A stretch of 64,000 nucleotides of DNA from Pseudonocardia endophytica (lineage in GTDB: Bacteria > Actinomycetota > Actinomycetes > Mycobacteriales > Pseudonocardiaceae): positions 744,001 to 808,000 of the forward strand of contig NZ_SMFZ01000002.1 of assembly GCF_004339565.1 (NCBI RefSeq). Direction: 5' to 3'. Every line of letters begins with the position of its first letter. The first letter of the stretch is position 1. The notes below the pieces were generated by a model. It had not been told where the DNA came from. It saw only the letters and a program-made list of their open reading frames with translations, and did no database searches. The position numbers and the translations under genes were made by a program. This document shows, piece by piece, positions 45,716-54,494 of the stretch.

Positions 45716-45967
45716 TCAGGCCGTACGAGCGCGGCTACGGACGCCGCGGCGCTTCAGCGCACGACGCTCGTCCTCGCTCATGCCACCCCACACACCGGCG
45801 TCCTGGCCGGACTCGAGGGCCCAGGCGAGGCACTGCTCGGTGACGGGGCAACGACGGCACACCGTCTTCGCCTCGGCGATCTGCATCAGGGCAGGGCCGC
45901 TCGTCCCGACGGGGAAGAACAGCTCCGGGTCCTCGTCGCGGCAGATCGCGTCGTGACGCCAATCCAT
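45716..45967 (-). CDS. whiB1: WhiB1-type Fe-S regulator
   Basis: 83 residues. Cys9, Cys37, Cys40 and Cys46 would hold the [4Fe-4S] cluster that reacts with nitric oxide; GVWGG (58-62) is the turn contacting sigma factor, and ERRALKRRGVRSRART is the basic DNA-binding tail. The ATG has GAGGAG about 9 nt upstream. Gene order (pdtaS-whiB1-lipid kinase) and sequence fit WhiB1/WblE. Transcription appears to start near 46007, under a CRP-type site. Confidence 0.94.
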   Translation of the reverse strand: MDWRHDAICRDEDPELFFPVGTSGPALMQIAEAKTVCRRCPVTEQCLAWALESGQDAGVWGGMSEDERRALKRRGVRSRARTA

Positions 45968-46013
45968 GGTCTCTAAACTCCTCGTGTGCGCGATCGGGGT
46001 CGCGCCGATCGAC

Positions 46014-46051
46014 TTCGTACAGGCATTCCGCCGCTTGTGAATGATTTCACG
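46014..46051 (-). promoter_or_regulatory. whiB1 promoter with CRP-like site
   Basis: TGTGA-N6-TCACG at 46036-46051 matches 14 of 16 positions of the mycobacterial CRP (Rv3676) consensus on its better strand. A TACGAA -10 box lies at 46019-46014 on the minus strand. The site would be centred at about -36.5, close to one of two CRP sites known for mycobacterial whiB1. cAMP control of whiB1 is therefore plausible. Confidence 0.65.
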
Positions 46052-46445
46052 AGCGGGGTTCCGTCTTCAAGGGTCCATCTCCCAGGTCACAGGAGACGGA
46101 ACTGGTCCGAGCGCGAGATGGGCTCACCTTCACCCTCATCCCCTGCGACGGGCAGGCGATGACGGCCGGAACCTCTCGGCCCCGGCCGGACCGTGCTCAT
46201 ACCAGTGTCCCCGCCCGGCAACGGATCGGCTACCCGAATCCGTGTCGGACCAAACACTCCCGGGCGTCGCTGCCCGGGAAGGAACCCCCTCAGCAGGGGT
46301 TCCTCGCTTGCGTGGACCCACCTTGGATCACCGTTTGGCCAGGTGCGAGACCCAACGGGCTCGGCGGTTCACGGCCATCGGTGAATGGTGTTGCCATCAC
46401 ACCGGCGGGTGAGCGGTGCCTCTGCGCTGCGGTGAACTGCAAGCG
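46052..46445. other. 394-bp non-coding stretch upstream of whiB1 with hairpins
   Basis: No credible ORF. Two consecutive stems are clear: TCCCGGGC (46258-46265) with 46272-46279, and GGAACCCC (46281-46288) with the AGGGGTTCC at 46295-46303. A third short one, GGTGT/ACACC, lies near 46390. The stems may terminate the lipid-kinase transcript, which runs from the right, or belong to a small RNA. Base composition is less GC-rich than the surrounding genes. Confidence 0.5.
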
Positions 46446-47393
46446 TCACACGACGACGCGTAGTGCCGCGGGCACCGAGAGGAACTCGACATCGGTGCGT
46501 TCTCCCAGGTGATCCCCGTCGAGCTGGAGTGCGAGGGGGACGTCACTGGTGATCCGGACGAGCGGTACCGCGTCGTGCCGGACGACGTGGCGGCCGTGCG
46601 GGTCGCCGTCCGAGGACAGGATCTCACGCAGCACCGCGGCGATCGTGCGCGGACCCAGGCTGCGCAGGGCGAACAGGCCGAGACCGCTGCCGAACGAGGA
46701 CCGGGGGTTCGTCCGCACCGCCCGGCCGGACAGGTACGTCCACGGGTCGGTGTTGCTGACGAACGCCAGCTTGACGCCGCCGAGTGCGTCCGCCCCGGGC
46801 AGGTGCACCGTCATCGACGGCGGGCGGCGCAGCTGGGCCAGGTACTGGCCGAGCGCGGTCATCGCGTAGCGGCCGGGACTGGCCTCGTGTCCCTGCGCCC
46901 TCGCCCGCTCGACGGCGGCGACGACGTCGGCGTCCCACCCCATCCCGGCGTTGAACGTGAACCAGCGGTCGTCGGCGTGGCCGAGCCCGACCATCCGCTG
47001 TCGCCGCTCGGCGAGCGCGGTGAGCACGTGCCCGGTCGCCTCGACCGGGTCGCGCGGCATCTGCAGGGCCCTGGCGAACACGTTGGCCGAACCGCCGGGC
47101 ACGACGGCCAGCATCGCCGTCGCGTACGGGTCCGGGCGGGCGGGCGCCGTCGTCCCGGTCTGGTCGGCCAGCAGCCCGTTCACGACCTCGTTCACCGTGC
47201 CGTCCCCGCCGAGCGCCACGACCAGCTCGACGCCGTCGCGCACCGCGGCCGCCGTGCCCTCGGCCGCGTGCCCGCGGTAGCGCGTCTGCAGCACGTCCAG
47301 CTTCAGCTCGCTGGCCAGCGCCTTCGTCAGCACGTCCCGCCCGGCGGCGGTCGTCGACGTGGCCTGCGGGTTGACCACGAGCAGCGCGCGCAC
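46446..47393 (-). CDS. diacylglycerol/lipid kinase family protein
   Basis: 315 residues of the DAGK catalytic (NAD kinase-like) fold: ALLVVNPQATSTT at the start, VVALGGDGTVNEVVNGLL (GGDGT motif), VVPGGSANVFARAL and FTFNAGMGWDADVVAAVERA, and a C-terminal VEFLSVPAAL. It phosphorylates a lipid or sphingoid-like substrate. It corresponds in position and features to mycobacterial Rv3218. GTG at 47393 has TACGGT at 47406-47401, 7 nt upstream, so the mRNA is probably leaderless. Confidence 0.87.
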   Translation of the reverse strand: MRALLVVNPQATSTTAAGRDVLTKALASELKLDVLQTRYRGHAAEGTAAAVRDGVELVVALGGDGTVNEVVNGLLADQTGTTAPARPDPYATAMLAVVPGGSANVFARALQMPRDPVEATGHVLTALAERRQRMVGLGHADDRWFTFNAGMGWDADVVAAVERARAQGHEASPGRYAMTALGQYLAQLRRPPSMTVHLPGADALGGVKLAFVSNTDPWTYLSGRAVRTNPRSSFGSGLGLFALRSLGPRTIAAVLREILSSDGDPHGRHVVRHDAVPLVRITSDVPLALQLDGDHLGERTDVEFLSVPAALRVVV

Positions 47394-47400
47394 GCCCCAC

Positions 47401-47420
47401 ACCGTATCGGTGCATATCCT
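47401..47420. promoter_or_regulatory. back-to-back leaderless -10 boxes
   Basis: The 33-bp spacer between the lipid kinase and the membrane-protein gene contains TACGGT on the minus strand (47406-47401) and TATCCT on the plus strand (47415-47420), each 6-7 nt from its start codon. Both -35 regions must lie inside the opposite gene. Confidence 0.6.
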
Positions 47421-47426
47421 GGGGCC

Positions 47427-47846
47427 ATGGACAGCGACCGGCGGCCGGTGCGCCAGGCCGCGCCGCAGAACGTCCGGGTGGCGGGCGCACTGGTCGCGCT
47501 GCAGGGGGCGGTCGGAGCCGCGTTCGGTGCCGTGTTCGGCGCACGTGCGCTGGCCGCCAGCGGTCCCGCCGTCGGCTACGGGCTGGCCGAGGCCGCGTTC
47601 TTCCTCCTGATCGGCGCGGCCGTCGCCGCGGTCGGCGCAGCGCTGGTCCGTGGCCACCGCGGGGTGCGCACGCCGGCGATCGTCGTCCAGCTGCTCCTGC
47701 TGCCGGTCGTCTACAGCCTGATCGGGCCGTCCCGGCAGCTGGTGTGGGGCATCGTCACCGGGCTCGTCGTGATCCTCACGTTCCTGCTGCTGATCAGCGA
47801 CCAGTCCCGGCGCTGGTCGATGGGCGACGACTACCCGGACGAGTAG
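47427..47846 (+). CDS. conserved membrane protein, Rv3217c-like
   Basis: 139 residues with four hydrophobic segments (VAGALVALQGAVGAAFGAVF; AEAAFFLLIGAAVAAVGAAL; IVVQLLLLPVVYSLIG; IVTGLVVILTFLLLIS) and a charged C-terminus. Position and topology match mycobacterial Rv3217c, function unknown. ATG with a TATCCT box 6 nt upstream. Its 3' end overlaps the convergent GNAT gene by 16 bp. Confidence 0.78.
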   Translation: MDSDRRPVRQAAPQNVRVAGALVALQGAVGAAFGAVFGARALAASGPAVGYGLAEAAFFLLIGAAVAAVGAALVRGHRGVRTPAIVVQLLLLPVVYSLIGPSRQLVWGIVTGLVVILTFLLLISDQSRRWSMGDDYPDE

Positions 47847-48331
47847 CGCCCGGCCAGTTCGACGAGCGGGGGTCCGGTCAGCCGGAACGTCGTCCATCCG
47901 TCGTTCGGGGACGCGCCGAGACGTTCGTAGAACCCGATCGCCGGCGCGTTCCAGTCCAGGACGTTCCACTCCAGCCGGGCCCAGCCGCGCTCGTCGCAGA
48001 TCCGGGCCAGCGCGGCCAGCAACCGGGCGCCGTGCCCGCCGCCGCGGTGCGCCGGGCGGACGTAGAGGTCCTCGAGGTGGATGCCGGCCACGCCCTCCCA
48101 CGTGGAGAACGTGCGGAACCAGATCGCCAGCCCGACGACGGTGCTGTCGGCGCCGCCGGAGTCGGCGACCAGCGCGTGGGCCACCGGGTCGTCACCGAAC
48201 AGCGCGGCCGTGAGGTGCTCCGCGGTCAGACGGCACTCGTCGGGCGCCTTCTCGTACTCGGCGAGCTCGTGGACCAGCTCGACCATGGCGTCGACGTCGG
48301 CGGGTGCCGCCTCGCGCACGGTTCCGGTCAC
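47831..48331 (-). CDS. GNAT family N-acetyltransferase
   Basis: 166 residues. VREAAPADVDAMVELVHELA opens the fold; IHLEDLYVRPAHRGGGHGARLL holds the acetyl-CoA-binding R-x-x-G-x-G/A motif; WNVLDWNAPAIGFYERLGAS is the typical C-terminal NxxAxxFYxxxGF segment. It resembles spermidine/diamine acetyltransferase-like GNATs, but the substrate is not predictable. GTG overlaps the stop of the upstream phosphatase (GTGA), so they are cotranslated. Confidence 0.87.
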   Translation of the reverse strand: MTGTVREAAPADVDAMVELVHELAEYEKAPDECRLTAEHLTAALFGDDPVAHALVADSGGADSTVVGLAIWFRTFSTWEGVAGIHLEDLYVRPAHRGGGHGARLLAALARICDERGWARLEWNVLDWNAPAIGFYERLGASPNDGWTTFRLTGPPLVELAGRYSSG

Positions 48332-48933
48332 GACGGCGGCAGCTGGTTGACGTGGTCGAGGCGCGGCACGCCGCGCTCGTGCCCGAGGACGGTCACGGCG
48401 GCCGGGTCCATCTTCAGGTGCACCCCGCCGGTGGCGGGCAACCCGATCCAGCGCACGGCCAGCACCCGTCCGAAGTGGCCGTGTCCGACGAGGACGACGT
48501 CGCCGCCGTCGAGCAGGCCGCGGACGTCGTCGAGCACGGAGTCGGCGCGGGCGGCCACGTCGTCCGGCGTCTCGCCGCCCCGCCACGGTCCGTCCCAGAT
48601 CGTCCAGCCGGGAAGCGTCTCCCGGATCTCCTCCGTGGTGCGGCCCTCCGCCTCGCCGTAGTCCCACTCGCCGAGCCGCTCGTCCACGGCGTCCACCTGC
48701 AGGCCGGCGAGCTCTGCCGTGTCCCGTGCCCGCGAGCGCGGGCTGCTCAGCACCCGCACCGGCGGCGGCGCGTCCGGTCCGCGGAGCTCCGCGAGCGCGC
48801 GCGCCGACCGGCCGGCGGCGGCGCGTCCGGTGTCGGTCAGCGGGATGTCCGTGCGTCCGGTGTGGCGCCCCGCGGCCGACCACTCGGTCTCACCGTGGCG
48901 CAGCAGGAACACCCGCCCGTTCTCCGAGGTCAC
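48328..48933 (-). CDS. histidine phosphatase family protein (Gpm2/Rv3214-like)
   Basis: 201 residues. FLLRHGETEWSAAGRHTGRT is the RHG motif with the phosphorylated histidine, LSSPRSRARDTAEL follows, and VVLVGHGHFGRVLAVRWIGL supplies the second histidine. Mycobacterial Rv3214 at the same locus is an acid phosphatase despite its phosphoglycerate mutase name, so phosphatase is the better call. GTG with TAACGT 8 nt upstream (48947-48942). Confidence 0.87.
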   Translation of the reverse strand: MTSENGRVFLLRHGETEWSAAGRHTGRTDIPLTDTGRAAAGRSARALAELRGPDAPPPVRVLSSPRSRARDTAELAGLQVDAVDERLGEWDYGEAEGRTTEEIRETLPGWTIWDGPWRGGETPDDVAARADSVLDDVRGLLDGGDVVLVGHGHFGRVLAVRWIGLPATGGVHLKMDPAAVTVLGHERGVPRLDHVNQLPPS

Positions 48934-49085
48934 GGACGCGGACGTTAACGCCCCGTGTGCGGACACGCCCGACGGCGTGGATCGGACGTGACCCGATCGG
49001 ACCCGAACCTGACGCCGCACCCCGCTCGTTGTGTGTCCGAACAGTGCGCGCCGGGTCCGGTGCGCCGGGCGAGAGAGGGAGATCC

Positions 49086-50012
49086 ATGACGCGTGCACCC
49101 CGGACCGTCCGACGTCTCGCCGGGGCGGGGATCGCCGTCGGGCTGGCCGCGACCGCGGCACTGCTCGCCCCGATGACGGCGTCGGCGGCGCCGCAGGCCG
49201 CGTTCGCGCCGGCCACCGCGGCGGCCATCGGTCCGGGTGTGGAGCTCGCGACGCCGGTGGGGGACGGCGCGGAGCTGTGCACGGCGAACTTCGTGTTCAC
49301 CGGCGGCGACACGGTCTACCTCGGCACGGCGGCCCACTGCTTCGGCACCGCGGACGCCGGGTCGTCGGTGGACGGCTGCACGGAGCCCGTGATGGACGAC
49401 GGCGCCGCCGTGGGCATCCACGGGCGCGACGGGCGTACCTACCGGGGCACGCTGGCCTACGACTCGTGGGGTGCGATGCAGGCCACGGGCGAGACCGACC
49501 CGGCGCTGTGCTCGGAGAACGACTTCGCGCTCGTCGCGCTCGCACCGGAGGACGCCGCCCGGACGAGCCCGACGATCCCGGGTGTCGGCGGTCCGACCGC
49601 CCTGGACACGGACGGCACGAAGAACGGCGAGCGGGTCTTCAGCTACCAGCCCAACCAGATCGGGGTCGCGCCGAACAAGCAGGGCGTCAGCCTGGGCCAG
49701 CCGGACCCGTGGACGCACGTCGTCGCCACGATCCCGCCGGGCGTCCCCGGGGACTCGGGCAGCGGTTACGTCGACGCCGAGGGCCGCGCGTTCGGCTCGC
49801 TGTCCAGCCTGATGGCGCCGAGCTCGTCGAACGGGGTGGCGGACATCGCGCAGGCGCTGGCGTACGCGTCGCGGAACGGGTCCGTGGGTGACGTCTCCCT
49901 GGTCCCCGGCGACCGGCCGTTCTCGCCGACCGCCCTCCCGCTGACCGAGGCGCCCTCCCTGCCGTCGCTGCCGCTCCCGCTGCCGGACCTGGTGCCCGCA
50001 CCACTCGGCTGA
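49086..50012 (+). CDS. secreted S1-type serine protease
   Basis: 308 residues. A Sec signal peptide ends near TASA (residues 31-34). The trypsin-like triad is His84 in GTAAHCFGT, Asp146 in ENDFALVAL and Ser224 in PGVPGDSGSGY. CTANFVFT precedes the histidine, as in chymotrypsin-like secreted proteases of actinomycetes. A Pro/Leu-rich tail (PLTEAPSLPSLPLPLP) ends the protein. There is no obvious prodomain. GGGAG precedes the ATG by 5 nt. Confidence 0.87.
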   Translation: MTRAPRTVRRLAGAGIAVGLAATAALLAPMTASAAPQAAFAPATAAAIGPGVELATPVGDGAELCTANFVFTGGDTVYLGTAAHCFGTADAGSSVDGCTEPVMDDGAAVGIHGRDGRTYRGTLAYDSWGAMQATGETDPALCSENDFALVALAPEDAARTSPTIPGVGGPTALDTDGTKNGERVFSYQPNQIGVAPNKQGVSLGQPDPWTHVVATIPPGVPGDSGSGYVDAEGRAFGSLSSLMAPSSSNGVADIAQALAYASRNGSVGDVSLVPGDRPFSPTALPLTEAPSLPSLPLPLPDLVPAPLG

Positions 50013-50312
50013 GCCCGCACCGCACACGACACCGCACACGACACCGCGCCGTCCCGAGGGGCGGCGCGGTGTCGTTCCGGGGTGAGACTGCCGACACCCT
50101 CCCGTGTGGATGGCGGGGCCGGCCGGTCCTCCGGTTAGCATGGCGGGCAGTACCCGACAGCCAGATCCCCGTCGCCCGCCGTATCCGGTGCGGGCCGGTG
50201 GGGGTGGCCGTCCGGCACCGAGAGTTGGTTGACGACACCCGTGACCTCCGGTGCAACGGCAGTGCCTTCCCGGCACCCCGCATCCGTTCCCCGTGAGGAG
50301 CCACGTTCCATC
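50013..50312 (+). other. 300-bp spacer: terminator and malic-enzyme leader
   Basis: A 12-bp hairpin terminator (50040-50073) closes the protease gene. A TAGCAT -10 box at 50136-50141 would start the malic enzyme transcript near 50148, leaving a leader of about 165 nt. I see no riboswitch match or small gene in that leader. Confidence 0.5.
50040..50073 (+). terminator. terminator after secreted protease
   Basis: GACACCGCGCCG (50040-50051) pairs with 50062-50073 around a 10-nt loop. Confidence 0.8.
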
Positions 50313-51518
50313 ATGTCCTTGACCGACCGGATCCGTCCCGAGAGCGACACCGACCGCGACACCGCCCCGCTGCACGCCGACGAGGTGTTCGGCGCGCACG
50401 AGGGCGGCAAGCTCGGCACCGGGCTGACCGCGCCGCTCGCCGACGCCCGTGACCTCGCGATCGCCTACACGCCCGGCGTCGCCGACGTGAGCCGCGCGAT
50501 CGCCGCCGACCCGGCTCTCGCGGCCCGGTACACGTGGTCGCACCGTCTGGTCGCGGTCGTCAGCGACGGCACGGCGGTGCTCGGCCTCGGCGACATCGGT
50601 CCGCGGGCCGCGCTGCCGGTGATGGAGGGCAAGTCGGCGCTGTTCAAGTCGTTCGCCGGGCTGGACTCGATCCCGCTCGTGCTGGACACGACGGACGTCG
50701 ACGAGATCGTCGAGACGCTGGTGCGGCTGCGGCCGACGTTCGGCGCGGTGAACCTGGAGGACGTCGCGGCGCCACGCTGCTTCGAGCTCGAGCGCCGGTT
50801 GATCGACGAGCTGGACTGCCCGGTCATGCACGACGACCAGCACGGCACGGCGATCGTGCTGCTGGCCGCGCTGCGCGGTGCCGCCGCCGTGCAGGGGCGC
50901 CCGCTGTCCGGGCTGCGGGTCGTCGTGTCCGGCGCTGGTGCGTCCGGCGTGGCTTGCTCGCGGATCCTGTTGTCCGCCGGGGTGTCCGACGTGGTCGTGC
51001 TGGACTCCCGCGGCGTGATCAGCGAGGCGAGGGGCGGCGAGAAGGCCGCGCTCGCGGCCGAGACGAACCCGCGCGGCGTGACCGGCGGGCTCCCCGAGGC
51101 GATCGACGGCGCCGACGTGTTCGTCGGGCTCTCCGGTGCGCGCGTCGAGCCGTCCCTGCTGTCCACCATGGCCCCGGACTCCGTCGTGTTCGCTCTGTCC
51201 AACCCGGATCCCGAGGTGCACCCGGAGGACGCCGCCCGGTACGCCGGGATCGTCGCCACCGGGCGGAGCGACTTCCCGAACCAGATCAACAACGTGCTCG
51301 CGTTCCCCGGAGTGTTCCGGGGCGCGCTGGACGCGGGGGCCCGCCGGATCACCGAGCGGATGAAGCTCGCGGCGGCGGACGCGATCGCCCGGGTCGCCGC
51401 CGACGACCTGTCCGCCGACCGGATCGTCCCGGGCCCGTTCGACCCGCGGGTGGCTCCGGCGGTGGCGGCGGCGGTGGCCGACGCGGCGCGCGGGGAGCGC
51501 GACACGCCGTCAATCTGA
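50313..51518 (+). CDS. NAD(P)-dependent malic enzyme (short form)
   Basis: 401 residues. LAIAYTPGVADVSRAIA is the family signature; GDIGPRAALPVMEGKSALFK carries the catalytic lysine, CPVMHDDQHGTAIVLLAAL the metal-binding DD, VVSGAGASGVACSRILL the Rossmann glycines, and VFALSNPDPEVHPE and GRSDFPNQINNVLAFP the C-terminal signatures. It decarboxylates malate to pyruvate. It lacks the phosphotransacetylase-like extension of MaeB. ATG at 50313, with GAGGAG about 12 nt upstream. Confidence 0.92.
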   Translation: MSLTDRIRPESDTDRDTAPLHADEVFGAHEGGKLGTGLTAPLADARDLAIAYTPGVADVSRAIAADPALAARYTWSHRLVAVVSDGTAVLGLGDIGPRAALPVMEGKSALFKSFAGLDSIPLVLDTTDVDEIVETLVRLRPTFGAVNLEDVAAPRCFELERRLIDELDCPVMHDDQHGTAIVLLAALRGAAAVQGRPLSGLRVVVSGAGASGVACSRILLSAGVSDVVVLDSRGVISEARGGEKAALAAETNPRGVTGGLPEAIDGADVFVGLSGARVEPSLLSTMAPDSVVFALSNPDPEVHPEDAARYAGIVATGRSDFPNQINNVLAFPGVFRGALDAGARRITERMKLAAADAIARVAADDLSADRIVPGPFDPRVAPAVAAAVADAARGERDTPSI

Positions 51519-51562
51519 TCACCGACGGTGTTTGCGACGAAGCGTAGGGCGATCGTCGGTGA
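51519..51562 (+). repeat. 8-bp inverted repeat after malic enzyme
   Basis: TCACCGAC (51519-51526) and GTCGGTGA (51555-51562) are perfect inverted copies 28 nt apart, right behind the stop codon. It may be a weak terminator. Confidence 0.4.
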
Positions 51563-51796
51563 ACGGCGGGTGTCCTCCGTCAAGTTCGGCGTGCTCGTTG
51601 GGCGACTCTCCGTGACCTCTCGGCGCGCCGGGTCTCGATTACCGGACGCACCTGGCGGTCGGAGTACAAGCCGTTAGGCTGAACAGGCGCGTCACGCCCT
51701 GTGCAACCAGCCTCGATCGGGCTACCTGGGCGGATCGACCGCGCTGATGGCTCGTTGTCCCTGGTGCACGATGCCGATCGAAACGGAGGCAGGGGC

Positions 51797-54490
51797 GTGG
51801 GCGAGGTGGAGCCGCATGCGGGTGATCGCCCGACCGGTGGCCGGACGTCGCCCGGTCCCGACACCGCGACTCGATCCGGCTCACGTCCGCGGCCGAGCCC
51901 GCGGCGAAGGGACCACGATCGGTCCGGTGGCGGTGGTGACGGCTTCGTGAACGACCTCGCACGGGTGTTCGGTGATACGGGACGCGGTGGAGAGGGGCCG
52001 CGCTCCGGAACGGCTCCCGACGTCCTCGACGCCCCCGGCGTGCCGGAGGACGCGGGGTACCTGGACACGCTCGACGCGCCGCCGTCGTCGCAGCCGGTGG
52101 CGCCGGACGTCCCGGACGTCGTGCTGCCCCAGGCCGCGACGATGCTGTGCGACCGCTCCGGTGTGGTCCTGCGTGCCAACCCGGCCCTGCGCCGGCTCGC
52201 CGGGTCCGCCGACCCGACCGGGATGCGCCTGACCCAGCTGCTCGTCGGGCCGGACTCGGACGCGCGGCTGGTGCGTGCCGACCGTCAGCTGGCGCGCGTG
52301 CGGGTCGTGCGCTGGCCGCAGGCGGGGGACCGGGTCGCCGTCGTCCTCGTGCCGTTCCCCGACTCGACGGCCCCCTCCGACGACGCCCCCGCCCTGGACC
52401 TGGAACGAGCCACCCGCTCGGGGACGTGGACGTTCGACCTGGCCGCGGGCACGCTGACCCGCAGCGAGGGGCTCGTCGAGCTGTACCGCGCGATCGGCGT
52501 CCGCCCGGACGGGCCGGAAGGGCCGGTCGAGGGCGAGCAGGTCGAGCGGGCCTGCCGGATCCTGCGCCGCGGACCGGAGGCGGTCGGCGACGCCGGGCAC
52601 GCGGCGGAGATCCGCACCGGCGGCCGCGCCGTCCTCAGCTGCCGCACCCGCGTCGAGCGCACGCCGGGCGGCGGGCCGCTGCGGCTGATCGGCACCGTGC
52701 AGGACGTCACCGACCGCCGTCGCGCGGAGGAGCGGGCGCAGCGCTCCGGCCGCCGCTTCGCCGATCTCGTCTCCGCGATCACGACGGGCGTGGCGATGGT
52801 CGACGGCCGCGGGCGGATCATCGACGCCAACCCGGCCCTGTGCACGCTGCTCGACGCCGACCTGGAGCAGCTGCGCGGCGTCCCGGCCCGCAGCCTGTCC
52901 GCCGATCCGCAACGCTCGGACGCCGAGCTGCCGGACTGGCAGTCGGCCCCGGGGCCGGACGCGCCGCCGCTGAGGGTCGACGCCATGCCGCTGGTGCGGG
53001 CCGACGGCACGTCGGTGCGCTGCGAGATCGTCGTGCACCCCAGCCCCGCCGACGACGGTCGCCCGTTCTGGCTGCTCGTCGTGACCGATGTCGAGCAGCG
53101 GGACCGCGCGGCGACCGTGGTGGCGGACGCCGACCGGGTGGACGCGCTGACCCGGCTGCCGAACCGCGTCGCGGCGCTGGAGCTGGTCGACCGGCTGCTG
53201 GCCGGACCGACCGCCGCCCGGGTCGCGCTGGTCTGCGGCGACATCGACGACTTCGCCAGGGTGAACGTCTCGCTGGGGCACGAGGCGGGCGACGCGCTGC
53301 TCGTCGAGCTCGCCGGCAGGCTGCAGCGCGAGCTGCCGGTCGGGTGCACGGCGGCCCGCCTGGCGGGTGACGAGTTCGCCGTGGTCTGCGCCGACCACGC
53401 CGAGGTCGGCGGACCGGCCGGGCTGGCCGCCCGGGTCACCGACCTGCTGCACGGCACAGTGACCGTGGACGGCAATCCGGTCACGACGACGGCGTCGGCG
53501 GGCGTGGCCACGCGGCAGTCCGGTCCCGAGAGCTCTGCCGGGTCGGGGACCGACCTGCTGCGCTGGGCCGAGGTGGCGATGTGCGGTGCGAAGCGGCAGG
53601 GCAGGCGCGCGGTGCGGGTGGCCGACCGCGCCGCCGTCGAGGCCGCCGACCGCCAGCTCGTGCTCGAGGCCGAGCTGCGCGCCGCGATCGAGGCCGACGC
53701 GCCCGGATCGTCGTCCGGCGAGATCGGGGGGACGCTGCGGTTGGAGTACCAGCCGGTCGTCGGCTCCGACGGCACCGTGCTCTCCGCCGAGGCGCTGCTG
53801 CGCTGGTCGCACCCCCGGCTCGGAGAGGTGACGCCGGGTGAGTTCCTGCCGGTCGCCCAGCGCGGCGGTCTGCAGCGCGATCTCGACCGCTGGGTGCTCC
53901 GCACGGCGGCGCGCGAGGCGGCGGGCTGGCCGCAGGGCGGGCAGCGGATCTCGGTCGCGGTGAACCTCGCCGGCCTGCTGCCGAGCGACCCGGACTTCCT
54001 CGACGAGGTCACGGCCGCGGTGACCGGATCCGGCCTGCCGTGGGACCAGCTCACGCTGGAACTGGTGGAGACGAGCCTGGTCGCGCTGCCGCCCCCGGCG
54101 CTGGGCGCGATGAGCGAGCTCGTGCGCCGCGGCGTCCGGTTCGCCGTCGACGACTTCGGGACCGGCTACTCGTCGCTGTCCCGGCTCAAGGAGCTCCCGG
54201 CACAGACGGTGAAGGTGGACCGCGCGTTCGTCGTCGGGGTGGGTACCGACCCGGCCGACTTCGCGCTGGCCCGCGCCGTCGTCGAGGTCGCCAGGGCGAT
54301 GGGCCGGGCGACGGTGGCCGAGGGCGTGGAGACGGCCGAGCAGTTCCACGTGCTGCGCGGGCTCGGTGTCACCGGCTTCCAGGGCTGGCTGTTCGCCCGC
54401 TCGCTGCGCCCGGACGAGCTGGTGCGCGTACTGCGCGGGGGAGGGCTGCCGACACCGTCGACGCCGCCGCCCGCCGCCTCCGGCTGGTGA
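51797..54490 (+). CDS. PAS-GGDEF-EAL cyclic-di-GMP protein
   Basis: 897 residues, no membrane segment. A disordered Gly/Arg/Pro-rich N-terminus (1-110) is followed by PAS-like domains (about 112-185, 205-308, 318-432), a GGDEF domain (445-615) with motif AGDEF (523-527), and an EAL domain (about 640-885). The EAL residues are kept: AEALLRW, ELVETSL, DDFGTGYSSL, KVDRAF, AEGVET. So c-di-GMP phosphodiesterase activity is likely. The altered AGDEF leaves cyclase activity uncertain. I use GTG at 51797 with GGAGG 7 nt upstream; a TAGGCT promoter box lies at about 51674. Confidence 0.87.
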   Translation: MGEVEPHAGDRPTGGRTSPGPDTATRSGSRPRPSPRRRDHDRSGGGGDGFVNDLARVFGDTGRGGEGPRSGTAPDVLDAPGVPEDAGYLDTLDAPPSSQPVAPDVPDVVLPQAATMLCDRSGVVLRANPALRRLAGSADPTGMRLTQLLVGPDSDARLVRADRQLARVRVVRWPQAGDRVAVVLVPFPDSTAPSDDAPALDLERATRSGTWTFDLAAGTLTRSEGLVELYRAIGVRPDGPEGPVEGEQVERACRILRRGPEAVGDAGHAAEIRTGGRAVLSCRTRVERTPGGGPLRLIGTVQDVTDRRRAEERAQRSGRRFADLVSAITTGVAMVDGRGRIIDANPALCTLLDADLEQLRGVPARSLSADPQRSDAELPDWQSAPGPDAPPLRVDAMPLVRADGTSVRCEIVVHPSPADDGRPFWLLVVTDVEQRDRAATVVADADRVDALTRLPNRVAALELVDRLLAGPTAARVALVCGDIDDFARVNVSLGHEAGDALLVELAGRLQRELPVGCTAARLAGDEFAVVCADHAEVGGPAGLAARVTDLLHGTVTVDGNPVTTTASAGVATRQSGPESSAGSGTDLLRWAEVAMCGAKRQGRRAVRVADRAAVEAADRQLVLEAELRAAIEADAPGSSSGEIGGTLRLEYQPVVGSDGTVLSAEALLRWSHPRLGEVTPGEFLPVAQRGGLQRDLDRWVLRTAAREAAGWPQGGQRISVAVNLAGLLPSDPDFLDEVTAAVTGSGLPWDQLTLELVETSLVALPPPALGAMSELVRRGVRFAVDDFGTGYSSLSRLKELPAQTVKVDRAFVVGVGTDPADFALARAVVEVARAMGRATVAEGVETAEQFHVLRGLGVTGFQGWLFARSLRPDELVRVLRGGGLPTPSTPPPAASGW

Positions 54491-54494
54491 CCAC

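Noticed and set aside
46041..46412. 123-codon plus-strand frame upstream of whiB1
   Set aside because: It crosses two strong hairpins and the CRP site; no coding bias.
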